Numbered from the stretch's first letter, positions 8,459 to 17,984 are shown. The stretch is 64,000 bases of DNA from Paenibacillaceae bacterium (GCA_900766135.1 CAAFUF010000029.1:62001-126000), one strand, 5' to 3'. The notes: generated by a model from the letters alone, not told the origin. Made by a program: numbers and translations.

Positions 8459-9439
8459 TCATCCGCCAAGTTGTACTTCTCCAGAGAAAATCGTGAAATG
8501 TTTGCCATCCTGATCCAACAGCAATAACGCACCGCTGGCATCCAACCCGGTTGCCGTGCCCTTGAGCACTCCGTTTGATGTATGAACGGCGATCTCCCGG
8601 CCCAGCGTAATCGAAAGCGCCTCCCACAAATGGCTCACCGGTCCGAAACCTTCTTGCGTGTACAGCTCGTAAAGCTGCTCCATTTCGTTTAGAACAGCAC
8701 CGATGAGCGCGATCCGGTCGATCCGGCGCCCGCTTGATAGCGAGAGCGAGGTGGCGACGGACTTAAGCTCATCTGGAATGTCCTGCTCCTCCAAGTTTAC
8801 GTCGATGCCGATCCCCGCGATCGCATAACGGATCAGTTCGTCTTCGGCAACGGATTCGACAAGGATGCCGCAGAGCTTCCGTCCACCAACCAAGATATCA
8901 TTGGGCCACTTGATTCCGGCATCCACGCCGCCAACTTTGCGCACGGCGCGGCACACCGCCACCGCAACAAGCAATGTCAGCTGGGAGGCGATCGACAAAG
9001 GCTGCCGTTCCGGCCGCAGCAGCAGGCTCATCCAGACCCCCTTGCCGGGCGGCGAATACCAGCGCCGGCCTTGTCGACCGCGCCCGGCCGTCTGCTCTTC
9101 GGCGAGCACCAGCGTGCCATGCGGAGCGCCTTCCTCCGCCAATTTGCGCGCTTCTTCCTGTGTGGAGGGAGTCGATTCGAGCAGCTTGATTTTTGTTCCG
9201 AATGTCCGGTTCCCTTGCAGCGCATGCAGCAGCCCGGTTTGGCTCAGCTTGTCCGGCTGACGAGTGAGCCGATATCCCCGCCGCGGCGCCGATTCGAATT
9301 CGTAACCTTCCTCGCGCAGCTTGGCGATTTGCTTCCACACCGCCGTCCGGCTGATCGACAACCGGCGGCTGAGCTCTTCACCGGATATATATTGCCCCGG
9401 ATGCTCCAGGAGCATGTCAATCAATCGGTTTGCTTCCAT
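8459..9439 (-). CDS. birA: Bifunctional biotin operon repressor / biotin-protein ligase
   Basis: 326 residues. An N-terminal winged helix (GEELSRRLSISRTAVWKQIAKL, about 18-39) is followed by the ligase domain with GRGRQGRRW (biotinyl-AMP loop, about 119-127) and KWPNDI. BirA attaches biotin to carboxylases and, with biotinyl-AMP, represses biotin genes. Its start lies inside the end of cca (23-bp overlap), matching the B. subtilis order cca-birA-panB. Confidence 0.95.
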   Translation of the reverse strand: MEANRLIDMLLEHPGQYISGEELSRRLSISRTAVWKQIAKLREEGYEFESAPRRGYRLTRQPDKLSQTGLLHALQGNRTFGTKIKLLESTPSTQEEARKLAEEGAPHGTLVLAEEQTAGRGRQGRRWYSPPGKGVWMSLLLRPERQPLSIASQLTLLVAVAVCRAVRKVGGVDAGIKWPNDILVGGRKLCGILVESVAEDELIRYAIAGIGIDVNLEEQDIPDELKSVATSLSLSSGRRIDRIALIGAVLNEMEQLYELYTQEGFGPVSHLWEALSITLGREIAVHTSNGVLKGTATGLDASGALLLLDQDGKHFTIFSGEVQLGG

Positions 9440-10868
9440 CCTGCTTCACCACCGTTTCCACATGTTCCAGAAGGGGCTGCCGCTCGTTGGGCAACTCGCC
9501 AGCGGCGACAATTAGCAGCAACTCCCTCATCAGCTCGCCTAACCAGGGGCCACCTTTGCGGCCGGAGGCATGCAGCACTTCGCCTCCGCTGACGGCCAGC
9601 TCCTTCAGCGTATGTACTTGCACCTCGCGGTGCCAACGGGCCGCGTTGGCCAGCAGCGCTTGGCCGGCCTGCCGCTCCGCGTCGTCGCCACCGACCGCCT
9701 GCAGCACCGCCTGCTGACGGCGCAGCCACAGCTCGGCGGTCTCGCGGCCGAACGCGACCTGCAGGCCGATCCAGCCGCGCCGCTGCTCGCGCTCGCCCGG
9801 CGCCCCGGCCCGCACGGCTTCCCACGCTTCGTCAAAGCGGACGAGCCCAGCCGCTTCCAGAGCGGTCTGGTTCGGGAACGTCCAGCTTTTGAGCAGCGAG
9901 GAAGCCGCCTCGCCCGGGGCGCCCAGGGCCTGCAGCAGCAGCGACCAGCGCAGCGCCGGCGGCGCCGGCTCCAGCAGCGGCAGCGCAGCCAGCAGCGCGC
10001 GGAGCGGCGGCGCGCGGTGCAGCAGGCGCCGCGTCAGCGCAGCGTCAGCCGCAGGCCTCCCCGCCACCGAGGCTATGCCGCCTTCACCGGGAGCATCGTC
10101 CCCGGCGCCGGCTCCGGTTGGCCCGCTTGCCCCCGCCACTGCCGACTCCTGCGCCGCCTTCGCGTGCCGCAGCAGCCCGCTGCGCTCCAGCAGGGCCAGT
10201 CCGCGGAGCGGGTCCGGGCCCATCATGATCTTCTCCAGTTCCATCCGCACGCGCTCCGTCGCGATATAGCCAAGCTTGTCCTTGCCGGAAATCAATGCCC
10301 TCCACAAGCTCTTGACCGGGCGGAAACCAAACGTTGAGGCGAACCGGACCGCCCGCATCATGCGCAGAGCATCCTCCTCGAAGCGTTCTTCGGCGACGCC
10401 AACGCAGCGGATAAGACCGCGCTCGATATCCATCCGGCCGCCATACGGATCAATTAACTCCCCATCCAGCCCCCGAGCGATGGCGTTCATCGTAAAATCG
10501 CGCCGCCGCAAATCCTCCGACACCGCATCCACGAATTCCACCGACACCGGTCGGCGGTGATCCTCATAATCCGACTCCCTGCGGAACGTCGTCACCTCGA
10601 ACGCATGTCCCTCCATCAGCACCGTCACCGTGCCGTGCTGAATTCCCGTCGGTACCGTACGATCAAACAGCCGAACGACCTCGTCCGGTTTGGCCGAGGT
10701 GGCGATATCCATGTCGTGGACAGGGCGTCCCATCAGTTCGTCGCGGACGCAGCCCCCAACAAAAAAAGCCTGGTGCCCGCCATCGCGCAATACGCGCAGC
10801 ACGTTTTCCCCCTGAACGAGCATCGGGGGGTCTACCTGGCTCCAACGATTCGTTTCGATTGCGGACAC
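9417..10868 (-). CDS. cca: CCA tRNA nucleotidyltransferase with a central Ala/Gly/Pro-rich insertion
   Basis: The N-terminal catalytic domain has FFVGGCVRDELMGRPVHDMDIATSA, the GG and DxD metal motif of the class II nucleotidyltransferases, then RRDFTMNAIA and EERFEEDALRMMRAVRF. CCA-adding enzymes repair and complete tRNA 3' ends. At about 483 residues it is longer than B. subtilis Cca (about 397), largely from a low-complexity Ala/Gly/Pro-rich stretch at roughly residues 238-276. The start is uncertain. GTG at 10868 directly abuts GGGAG; the better-spaced codon after GGGAGG is an ATC at 10859; a plain ATG lies at 10823. Confidence 0.92.
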   Translation of the reverse strand: MSAIETNRWSQVDPPMLVQGENVLRVLRDGGHQAFFVGGCVRDELMGRPVHDMDIATSAKPDEVVRLFDRTVPTGIQHGTVTVLMEGHAFEVTTFRRESDYEDHRRPVSVEFVDAVSEDLRRRDFTMNAIARGLDGELIDPYGGRMDIERGLIRCVGVAEERFEEDALRMMRAVRFASTFGFRPVKSLWRALISGKDKLGYIATERVRMELEKIMMGPDPLRGLALLERSGLLRHAKAAQESAVAGASGPTGAGAGDDAPGEGGIASVAGRPAADAALTRRLLHRAPPLRALLAALPLLEPAPPALRWSLLLQALGAPGEAASSLLKSWTFPNQTALEAAGLVRFDEAWEAVRAGAPGEREQRRGWIGLQVAFGRETAELWLRRQQAVLQAVGGDDAERQAGQALLANAARWHREVQVHTLKELAVSGGEVLHASGRKGGPWLGELMRELLLIVAAGELPNERQPLLEHVETVVKQDGSKPID

Positions 10869-10980
10869 CTCCCTTCCAATAAAGGTAAACCTGTCGCAGT
10901 GCCATGGCACAGCAAGCGCAGGGCATCAAGCCCTGCGCCGATTCCATCTCTTGTTTTCCTCGCCCGCATGACGGTTACGT

Positions 10981-12141
10981 TCAACTGCAAGCCGGATTCA
11001 ACGTCGGCAGCTGACGATTCAGCACGCGGTAATAAATCTCTTCGTAAGCCGCCGTCGTCATTTCGCTGCTGAATTCGGTTTTCGCCCGATTCAAGCAAGC
11101 TTCGCGCATTCGCTCCGCAAGCTCCGGGTTTTGCAGCAGCGTGATGCAATGCTCCGCCATTTGTTTCACATCGCCGATCGGCGCCAAGAACCCCGTTTCC
11201 CCGTGCTTCACCAGCTCCGGAATCCCGCCGGCGATGGAGCCGACCGTTGGCACCCCGCAGGCCATCGCTTCCAGGGCGACCAGGCCGAAGCTTTCCTTCT
11301 CCGACGGTAGCAGCAAGACGTCCGCCATGGATATGACATGGGCGATATCATCCTGTTTGCCGAGGAAATGCACCCGGTCGGCAAGGCCAAGGTCCTTGAT
11401 TTTGCATTGGATCTTCGGCAACTCCGGACCTTCACCTACAAATAACAGTTGGGACGGCACCTGCTCGTTTACTTGATGAAAAATATCGACGACATCGCTG
11501 ACCCGTTTCACCGGCCGGAAATTGGAGACGTGCATCAGCACTTTCTCCTCCGGCGCGGCAAAATCCATCCGGCAGCTCTTGGCGTCCCGCGGATAATACA
11601 CCCGTTCGTCAACGAAATTATAAGTCAAATCGATATCCCGGGTAATGTCCAGCACCTCCCGGGTTTCCCGCATCAAATCGCGCGAAACGGAGGTCACCGC
11701 GTCGCTTTCGTTGATGGCCAGACGGATCAAATCCTTCAGCGATTCGTCCTGCGCCAGGACCGTAATGTCCGTTCCATGCAGCGTGGTCACGACCTTTAAC
11801 GAATCGCCGACCATCTGTTTGGCGAGGAATGCGCAAACGGCGTGCGGCACCGCGTAGTGGACGTGGAGAATATCCAGTCCTTGCGTTTTGGCTACCGTAG
11901 CCATCTTGGTCGCTAGGGACAAATCGTAGGGCGGATAACGGAAAACGTAGTAATCGCTGACCTCAACCTCATGGTAAAAAATATTCTTATGATAACTCCC
12001 TAAGCGAAAAGGAACGCTGTGCGAGATAAAATGGACTTCGTGGCCCTTTTCCGCCAGCAATTTTCCCAGCTCGGTGGCCACAACCCCCGAACCGCCCAAG
12101 GATGGGTAACAGGTGATGCCGATTTTCAAAAATGGTTCCAT
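10981..12141 (-). CDS. bshA: N-acetyl-alpha-D-glucosaminyl L-malate synthase
   Basis: 386 residues, a GT4-type glycosyltransferase. The N-terminus reads KIGITCYPSLGGSGVVATELGK, and the C-terminal nucleotide-sugar motif is SEKESFGLVALEAMACGVP (about residues 286-304). BshA joins UDP-GlcNAc and malate in the first step of bacillithiol synthesis. Its neighbour bshB1 encodes the second step, the same pairing as in B. subtilis. Confidence 0.95.
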   Translation of the reverse strand: MEPFLKIGITCYPSLGGSGVVATELGKLLAEKGHEVHFISHSVPFRLGSYHKNIFYHEVEVSDYYVFRYPPYDLSLATKMATVAKTQGLDILHVHYAVPHAVCAFLAKQMVGDSLKVVTTLHGTDITVLAQDESLKDLIRLAINESDAVTSVSRDLMRETREVLDITRDIDLTYNFVDERVYYPRDAKSCRMDFAAPEEKVLMHVSNFRPVKRVSDVVDIFHQVNEQVPSQLLFVGEGPELPKIQCKIKDLGLADRVHFLGKQDDIAHVISMADVLLLPSEKESFGLVALEAMACGVPTVGSIAGGIPELVKHGETGFLAPIGDVKQMAEHCITLLQNPELAERMREACLNRAKTEFSSEMTTAAYEEIYYRVLNRQLPTLNPACS

Positions 12142-12181
12142 ATGGTGGGGGGCCTCCTTTGTTGTTATTCCCTCTTCCAGC

Positions 12182-12895
12182 TTATGTGCGCAGGGAGCCG
12201 AATAGATTTACCGGATAAGCCGTTTTCTTCATGAACCCTTCCGCGAACAGCATCAGCGAACGTTGTCCGATCAGCGAGTCCCGGGCTTTCACGCGCTCCA
12301 CATAACCCTGGTTAAGCGGCGTCAAGGCGACGTCTTCGCCCGGCGAACCCGCCTCGAACTGGGAACGGTAGCACCGTAGCGCCCGCTCTTTTTGCTCATA
12401 GGTCGCGCTCACGTCGACGATCAAATCCGGCATTTTCCAATCATTGATGAAATAAAAATAAAGCTCGGGAGCGGGCACTGCCGGCTTGTCCGGCATATAC
12501 CTGCGAAGCTTGGCATTAAATAGCGCAGCCTCTACCAGCTTGCTGCAATCGATATGGTCGGGATGGCGATCTTCCCAGTACGGGGCGAACACGAGTCGCG
12601 GCGCAAACCGGCGAATGACCTCGGTCACGGCAGCCAGTTGTTCCGCCGACCCGGTTAACCCGCGGTCAGGCAGTCCCAAATTCACGCGCGCCGCCAATCC
12701 CAGCACATCGGCTGCCGCTTCGGCCTCCTGCTTGCGCAGTTCGGGATTGCCGTTGGAGGACAGCTCGGCTTCGGTCAAGTCGCAGATGCCGACGCGGTAG
12801 CCCGCAGCTGCATGCTTGGCGATCGTGCCGGCCATGCCGATCTCGGCATCGTCCGCATGCGCCCCGAAGATCAAGATATCCAGCTGTTCACTCAT
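12182..12895 (-). CDS. bshB1: Bacillithiol biosynthesis deacetylase BshB1
   Basis: 237 residues from MSEQLDIL. GAHADDAEIG near the N-terminus and RHPDHIDC supply the zinc ligands of the LmbE/PIG-L deacetylases. The enzyme removes acetate from GlcNAc-malate for bacillithiol. The ATG overlaps the mgsA stop (ATGA). A longer frame extends upstream inside mgsA but has no ribosome site. Confidence 0.94.
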   Translation of the reverse strand: MSEQLDILIFGAHADDAEIGMAGTIAKHAAAGYRVGICDLTEAELSSNGNPELRKQEAEAAADVLGLAARVNLGLPDRGLTGSAEQLAAVTEVIRRFAPRLVFAPYWEDRHPDHIDCSKLVEAALFNAKLRRYMPDKPAVPAPELYFYFINDWKMPDLIVDVSATYEQKERALRCYRSQFEAGSPGEDVALTPLNQGYVERVKARDSLIGQRSLMLFAEGFMKKTAYPVNLFGSLRT

Positions 12896-13314
12896 TTGGA
12901 CAACCCCGGCTTGTGGAATTCCACCAGCTCGCGCCAGCCGAAATCGCCGCGATCCAAGGCACGCACCAGAATTTCCGCGGTCGCCATGTTGGTGGCTACC
13001 GGAATGCCGTGCACGTCGCACAAACGCAGCAACGCGGTGATATCCGGTTCATGAGGTTGCGCCATCAGCGGATCACGCAGGAAAATGACCAGGTCCATCT
13101 CATTCTGGGCAATCAGCGCGCCGATCTGCTGATCCCCTCCCAGCGGTCCCGACAGGAAACGGTGGATTTTCAGCGAAGTATTCTCCATGATCTGCTGTCC
13201 GGTCGTTCCCGTGGAATAAAGCAGTTTATCTTTAAATACATGCTCGTAGGCAATGGCGAAATTGACAATATCCTCTTTCTTGCGATCATGCGCAATAAAT
13301 GCGATGTTTAACAT
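12892..13314 (-). CDS. mgsA: Methylglyoxal synthase
   Basis: 140 residues. STGTTGQQIM, LSGPLGGDQQIG and DLVIFLRDPL form the phosphate-binding and catalytic aspartate segments. MgsA converts dihydroxyacetone phosphate to methylglyoxal, a bypass of lower glycolysis. The start MLNIAFIAHD has AAAGGGG upstream. It lies 13 bp after dapB, in the B. subtilis order. Confidence 0.95.
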   Translation of the reverse strand: MLNIAFIAHDRKKEDIVNFAIAYEHVFKDKLLYSTGTTGQQIMENTSLKIHRFLSGPLGGDQQIGALIAQNEMDLVIFLRDPLMAQPHEPDITALLRLCDVHGIPVATNMATAEILVRALDRGDFGWRELVEFHKPGLSK

Positions 13315-13327
13315 ATGCCTATCCCCT

Positions 13328-14134
13328 TTATTCATCCATGAAATGGTCGAACCCGTAAATCATGCCTTTGCACTCGATCACTTTCTTGATTGCCAAGTTG
13401 ACTCCCGGCATGTAGCCGGCCCGCTCATAGGAATCGTGACGGATTTTGAGCGTTTGGCCAAAGCCGCCGAAAATGACCTCCTGCTGGGCGAATACGCCCG
13501 GCAAACGGACGCTATGTATCCGGAATCCGTTATAATAACCGCCGCGCGCCCCCTCGATGGTCTCTTCCTCGTTCGGGTTCCCCTGGCGCAGCTCCTTCCG
13601 GTTCTGCGCGATCAGCTCGGCCGTCTTCACTGCCGTACCCGACGGAGCATCCAGCTTCTGGTCGCCGTGGTATTCGATGATTTCCAGGTGGGGGAAGTAT
13701 TTTGCCGCTTGCGCCGCAAAACGCATCATCAAAATGGCCCCGATGGAAAAGTTTGGCGCGATCAACCCGCCGAGCTCCCGGGCGTGGCACAGCTTGTCCA
13801 GTTCCTCGATTTGCTCCGGCGTAAACCCGGTGGTGCCGACGACCGGCGAAACGCCGTGCCGTATCGCCAGTTCGGTATTGGCGTAAGCGGATTGCGGCGT
13901 CGTGAAGTCGACCAACACCCGCGGCTGCGTCTCACGCAGCACCCTCTCCAAATCTTCGGTTAACGCCACGCCGCAAGCCGGAAGGCCGACCAGCGTACCG
14001 GCGTCGAGGCCGGCATCCGACAAATTCACGGCGGCAACCAGCTGAAGCTCCGGGTCCTGGAGCACCATTTTCACCACTTCTCTGCCCATTCTGCCGGCGG
14101 CCCCCGCCACGGCTACTTTGATTGGTTCCGACAT
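13328..14134 (-). CDS. dapB: 4-hydroxy-tetrahydrodipicolinate reductase
   Basis: 268 residues. GAAGRMGREV is the NADPH-binding motif; EYHGDQKLDAPSGTA carries the catalytic His and Lys-containing segment. The enzyme works in the diaminopimelate/lysine pathway, which also feeds dipicolinate in spores. The second ATG is chosen because GAGGAG is six bases upstream of it. Confidence 0.96.
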   Translation of the reverse strand: MSEPIKVAVAGAAGRMGREVVKMVLQDPELQLVAAVNLSDAGLDAGTLVGLPACGVALTEDLERVLRETQPRVLVDFTTPQSAYANTELAIRHGVSPVVGTTGFTPEQIEELDKLCHARELGGLIAPNFSIGAILMMRFAAQAAKYFPHLEIIEYHGDQKLDAPSGTAVKTAELIAQNRKELRQGNPNEEETIEGARGGYYNGFRIHSVRLPGVFAQQEVIFGGFGQTLKIRHDSYERAGYMPGVNLAIKKVIECKGMIYGFDHFMDE

Positions 14135-14153
14135 CTTCATCTCCTCGCATTCT

Positions 14154-14687
14154 CTACAATGATGATTGCTTGATTTGTTGCTTCAACCGCTGTTCCATCT
14201 CTCTCAGCTGGCCGACAGCACCGGCGTCCAATGGAAGGGCCGAAGCGTCGCGAACCGCCTGCAACGCGAGCTCATACTGTTCCAGCTCGCCATAGGCGAT
14301 TGCCAGCCACACCTGCGCATCCAGCGACAATGGATCAAGCTCTACGGCGCGTTTCAGCATGCGGGCTGCCGGCTCGGCTGCGGTTTTCCGCTTGCCGCCT
14401 GCCTTCTCCAGCTGCCGTTTGGCCATTTGGGTCAGTTCCATCGACTGCAAACGGTCGTAATGCAGTTTATATTCATCCTGCGCTGGCTCCAGGGCCGCAG
14501 CCAGACGCGCATGTTGAAGCGCCTTATCCAGTTGCCCGCTCCGGGCGCAGGTGATCGAGTACCGATAATGGATATCCGCGTGATCCGGCTGAACGTCCAG
14601 CGCCCGCTCGAACCAGTGCAGCGCCTGCGCAAAGTCGTTTTCGTAGATGCTTCGGTAAGCTCTTTGCAAATAATCCTCCGCCTTCAT
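14154..14687 (-). CDS. Tetratricopeptide-repeat protein, function unknown
   Basis: 177 residues. Consecutive helix pairs such as AYRSIYENDFAQALHWFERALDVQPDHADIHYRYSI, SGQLDKALQHARLAAALEPAQDEY and AVELDPLSLDAQVWLAIAYGELEQYELALQAV are TPR units. Residues 105-125 are charged and may be a linker. It sits between ypjD and dapB; I do not recall an equivalent at this place in B. subtilis. The partner is unknown. Confidence 0.75.
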   Translation of the reverse strand: MKAEDYLQRAYRSIYENDFAQALHWFERALDVQPDHADIHYRYSITCARSGQLDKALQHARLAAALEPAQDEYKLHYDRLQSMELTQMAKRQLEKAGGKRKTAAEPAARMLKRAVELDPLSLDAQVWLAIAYGELEQYELALQAVRDASALPLDAGAVGQLREMEQRLKQQIKQSSL

Positions 14688-14743
14688 GTGCTATCCCCCT
14701 TTACTGTAGGGATGATCATGCTAACAGCATATGAAGGATGGCC

Positions 14744-15085
14744 CTATTCGGTGTCCTTTTTCGTCCATCGGTCCGCATCGCGGGTCGAGAATTTATGCAT
14801 GACCTGATCATGGGCCTCGGTCAGATTAATGCCAAGCGAATTGGCAAAGCATATCGTAATGAACAAAATGTCGCCAAGCTCCAACTCGATGGAATTGTCC
14901 GGCTCGTCTTTCTTCTTTGGCTTTTCGCCAAAGGTATGGTTGACCTCGCGGGCCAGCTCGCCTACTTCCTCCGCCATTCGGGCCAACATGGTCAGCGGGC
15001 TGAAATAACCCTCTTTAAACTGCGAGATGTAACGGTCTACTTCGCGCTGCATTTCCGCGAGAGATTTCTCTTTGTTTGCATCCAA
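14744..15085 (-). CDS. ypjD: MazG-like nucleotide pyrophosphohydrolase (YpjD family)
   Basis: 113 residues. RMAEEVGELAREVNH and ELELGDILFITICFANSLG match the metal-binding EExxE and ExxD helices of MazG-like hydrolases, which degrade non-canonical or excess nucleoside triphosphates. Translation probably starts with TTG: GGAGG is nine bases before it and no suitable ATG is near. It heads the ypjD-dapB-mgsA-bshB1-bshA-cca-birA train. Confidence 0.88.
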   Translation of the reverse strand: MDANKEKSLAEMQREVDRYISQFKEGYFSPLTMLARMAEEVGELAREVNHTFGEKPKKKDEPDNSIELELGDILFITICFANSLGINLTEAHDQVMHKFSTRDADRWTKKDTE

Positions 15086-15262
15086 GCGCCGATCCCTCCG
15101 CTTATTGTCCCGTTTTTCCCTATGTTATCGTAAGTAGGTGACGAAAACAAATCATTTTTTAATCGGCACGGAAAAAGGTATACTAGGAGAGGCAGATCTA
15201 TCCAATGGTCAATTCAAAGCAACATCTGCATAAATTACGTTAGGGACAGGTGAGGTTTTTTC

Positions 15263-16132
15263 ATGGCTTCGAGCAAATTTTCCGGAATTCTTAAAACGCT
15301 GCTGCCGATCTTGCTGGGTACGGCGATCTATGCGTTTGGACTTCTTTATTTTATCTTACCCAACCATTTGATGGAAGGCGGGGTCACCGGCGTAACGCTG
15401 CTGCTGAACTATGCGTTTGGCATTTCGCCTTCGCTCTCCAACCTGCTGCTTAACATTCCGTTGTTTCTGTTAGGCTGGAAAATCCTCGGTGGGCGGCAAA
15501 TCGTCTGGACCGGAATCGGGATCGGTTCGCTGACTTTCTTCCTGTGGTTGTTCGAGCGGATGATCAAAGGAGGCTGGATCCTTCCGTTCGAGACGCAAAC
15601 GGATTATATCCTCGTTTCGTTATATGCGGGGGTGACGCTGGGGGCCGGACTGGGGATCGTGTTCCGTTTTGGCGGCACGACGGGAGGATCGGACATCGTG
15701 GCTCGGATTCTCGGGCGCAAATACGGCTTCAGCATGGGACAGGTCATCTTGACGCTGGACATCGTCATTATCGGATTGTCGCTGTTCTATATTAGGAAGG
15801 AAAATATTTTGTATACGCTCGTGGCCGTATTTATCGCCTCCAAAGTGATCGACTTCATTCAGGAGGGCGCGTATTCCGCCAAAGCGTTTACGATCATCAG
15901 CGATCATGCGCCGGCGATTGCCGATATCATTACGAAGGAAATGGATCGCGGCGTGACGCTGATTCCGGCGATCGGCGCTTACTCGAAGCAAGCGAAGCAT
16001 ATGGCTTACTGCGTCGTGTCGCGTCAAGAGATCCGGCGGCTGCAATCCATTGCCAAGTCGGTTGACCCGCGGGCGTTCATCATCATCAGCGACGTGCATG
16101 ACGTCCACGGAGAAGGGTTCAAAGAGGATTAA
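15263..16132 (+). CDS. YitT family membrane protein with C-terminal DUF2179 (YpjC-like)
   Basis: 289 residues. Five or six hydrophobic segments span about residues 10-200, including GTAIYAFGLLYFILPNHLMEGG and TLGAGLGIVFRFGGTTGGSDIVARILG, both characteristic of YitT/YpjC proteins. The last ~80 residues form the soluble DUF2179 domain (FTIISDHAPAIADIITKEMDRGVTLIPAIGAYS). The biochemical role is unknown. It is divergent from ypjD, as ypjC is near ypjD in B. subtilis. A TATACT -10-like box lies about 80 bp upstream. Confidence 0.9.
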   Translation: MASSKFSGILKTLLPILLGTAIYAFGLLYFILPNHLMEGGVTGVTLLLNYAFGISPSLSNLLLNIPLFLLGWKILGGRQIVWTGIGIGSLTFFLWLFERMIKGGWILPFETQTDYILVSLYAGVTLGAGLGIVFRFGGTTGGSDIVARILGRKYGFSMGQVILTLDIVIIGLSLFYIRKENILYTLVAVFIASKVIDFIQEGAYSAKAFTIISDHAPAIADIITKEMDRGVTLIPAIGAYSKQAKHMAYCVVSRQEIRRLQSIAKSVDPRAFIIISDVHDVHGEGFKED

Positions 16133-16154
16133 TCCCCGCAAGCATGGCAAAAAA

Positions 16155-16194
16155 CAGAGAGGCAAGGGATTCCCTTAGCCTCTCTGCTTTTTTT
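16155..16194 (+). terminator. Terminator after the yitT-like gene
   Basis: CAGAGAGGC pairs with GCCTCTCTG and is followed by seven T on the plus strand, between two convergent genes. Confidence 0.85.
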
Positions 16195-16242
16195 GATGCG
16201 CCCCTAAATATGGATAGCGATAAAATAGGTCCTCGCCATCCC

Positions 16243-17190
16243 CTATAGCCGGTATCGGTGGGCATCTTCCTCCCGGCGCGGCTCTCGCACAGCGGTGACC
16301 GTTTGCGAAGCGCGATACTTGCGGATGCCCGTATAGGTTAAGGCGAGCACGATCCAAAGCCCGATCAGGCCGCTCCAATACCAAGGGTTTTCGAAGCCGG
16401 TGATCGGCAGAAATACGGGCTCGTCTCCCCGGCGGCCAAACAATCCTTTGAGCGCACCTTCTCCCTGAACGATAGCCCCTTTCAACGCCGCCTCATCCCA
16501 GGTCTGCTCGTTGCTCAACCGACCGGCGTAAGACAGCCAGGAATCGAACCGGTTAACCTCGGATGCTGGACGCCGGATCACCGCAGCAGGACGGATCACT
16601 TCGTAATGCTCTTGCAGAGCTTGGAACGCCTTGCGGACCTCCGCGGGTTTCCCACCGGCGCGCGCCTGGTTCATTTGCCGCAGATTATCGGCCATGACTT
16701 TATAATATTGCTGCCACAAGGCCTTATCCGGATGCAGCAGGCTGTTTACCGCTAACCGCAAGCGGGCCGAGGAAAACGCCCACTCCTCCGGCCGGACCTC
16801 GGCCTTCACCAGCGTCTCTTTAGTGTCCATGATCGTTTCCGCCAAGGCATGGATTCCTTCCACCGACGTCAATCCTTTGAAGGATACGCCCTCCAGCGCT
16901 CCGATCAGCGTTTCCATGTCGGCCAGCGCCTCCTGGGCATTTCCCTGCTGCATATGCTCGTACAACCGCTCCGAGGCGGATTCAAGTTGGCTCAGCCGCT
17001 CGCTGCGCTCCCGCTCGGACAGGGTAGGCGCGCTCGCCGATGCTGTTCCTGCCTTTCCAGCAGTTCCTGCAGTTTCTGCGTTTCCGTTCCCATCCGGTTG
17101 AGCCGACGCCGCCGTGCTCCAAAGCAGCATCACGGCAAGCAGAGCCAGCGCGGCCGCCGTTCCTTTCATCCAAATTCTACTCACGGACAT
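16243..17190 (-). CDS. ypjB: Sporulation protein YpjB-like, secreted/membrane anchored
   Basis: 315 residues from MSVSRIWMKG. A signal peptide (hydrophobic residues ~9-28 ending AASA) is followed by a helical extracytoplasmic region and one C-terminal transmembrane segment (YWSGLIGLWIVLALTYTGI) with a basic tail. Length, topology and position between yitT/ypjC and ypjA match YpjB, annotated as a sporulation protein of unknown mechanism. The assignment rests more on synteny than on motifs. Confidence 0.75.
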   Translation of the reverse strand: MSVSRIWMKGTAAALALLAVMLLWSTAASAQPDGNGNAETAGTAGKAGTASASAPTLSERERSERLSQLESASERLYEHMQQGNAQEALADMETLIGALEGVSFKGLTSVEGIHALAETIMDTKETLVKAEVRPEEWAFSSARLRLAVNSLLHPDKALWQQYYKVMADNLRQMNQARAGGKPAEVRKAFQALQEHYEVIRPAAVIRRPASEVNRFDSWLSYAGRLSNEQTWDEAALKGAIVQGEGALKGLFGRRGDEPVFLPITGFENPWYWSGLIGLWIVLALTYTGIRKYRASQTVTAVREPRREEDAHRYRL

Positions 17191-17242
17191 CCCCTCCCTA
17201 CCATCATGGTATGGCAGGCTGTCCAACGTTAGAACCTTGCTC

Positions 17243-17869
17243 TTAAGCGCGTTTGGCCCGTTTTAATGCAAGCCATCCGGCGGCAACGCTGGCCAACGTC
17301 AAGACCACGGTAAAGACCGCAACCCCGGACACATCGTCCCATAACGTCTCCGGCAACCACGGGTACACCTCGTACGTATAGTCCACCGTATCATTTAGCA
17401 ACGTCCAGGCTCCGGTCCCAAGCAGCATTAACGGACCAAACTTGTACAGTCGAACGAAGAGCAGCGACTCTACGGCCATCGCCAAATGGGAGGCAACGAG
17501 CATCCAGTCCTGCCACACCAGCTCCCCGCCCTGGTACGCTCCGGCGAAGATCATCGACACGGCCCATACGCCATACTTCACGCTTGTGACGACGGCGAGT
17601 CCCTCGATTAAAGTGCGGAGTCGGTAATATTTTCCCAATCTTCCGGGGAACAGCAGAAATAACAGGCTTAGCGTAAAAAACAAACTCGCCGTCGGACTGT
17701 CCGGCACGAATATGATTTGCCAATGCGGGTGGTTCTGCCAAGTATCCGCAAGCTGGGCGTCATACCAGATGTAGCCGTAGACCGTACCCAATAGATTGCA
17801 TACGAACAAGGCCCAGAGGATGAAGCGGGAAGATAGAAAAGATGTACTCCAAAGATCCGATAATTTCAA
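17243..17869 (-). CDS. ypjA: DUF1405 membrane protein (YpjA-like)
   Basis: 208 residues with about six hydrophobic segments, starting with FILWALFVCNLLGTVYGYIWYDAQL, a typical DUF1405 opening. Function is unknown. TTG at 17869 has AGAGGG at suitable spacing; a longer frame to 17932 is possible. It lies between ypjB and qcrC as in B. subtilis, so a link to respiration is possible but unproven. Confidence 0.8.
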   Translation of the reverse strand: MKLSDLWSTSFLSSRFILWALFVCNLLGTVYGYIWYDAQLADTWQNHPHWQIIFVPDSPTASLFFTLSLLFLLFPGRLGKYYRLRTLIEGLAVVTSVKYGVWAVSMIFAGAYQGGELVWQDWMLVASHLAMAVESLLFVRLYKFGPLMLLGTGAWTLLNDTVDYTYEVYPWLPETLWDDVSGVAVFTVVLTLASVAAGWLALKRAKRA

Positions 17870-17935
17870 CGCGATATCCCTCTTTTTCACGAAAATGGCG
17901 CCGAACGCGTTCCTCGCCAATCCGGCGCGCAAGCT

Positions 17936-17966
17936 TAAAAAAACCTGACCGCATCACGATCAGGTT
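17936..17966 (-). terminator. Terminator after qcrC
   Basis: A minus-strand ACCTGA/TCAGGT stem with a looped interior is followed by seven T, just beyond the qcrC stop. It overlaps the upstream region of ypjA. Confidence 0.8.
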
Positions 17967-17984
17967 TTCACATTACATTCTATT

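Noticed and set aside
12182..13021. 279-codon version of bshB1
   Set aside because: The extra 42 codons lie inside mgsA; the ATGA-coupled start gives the normal family length.
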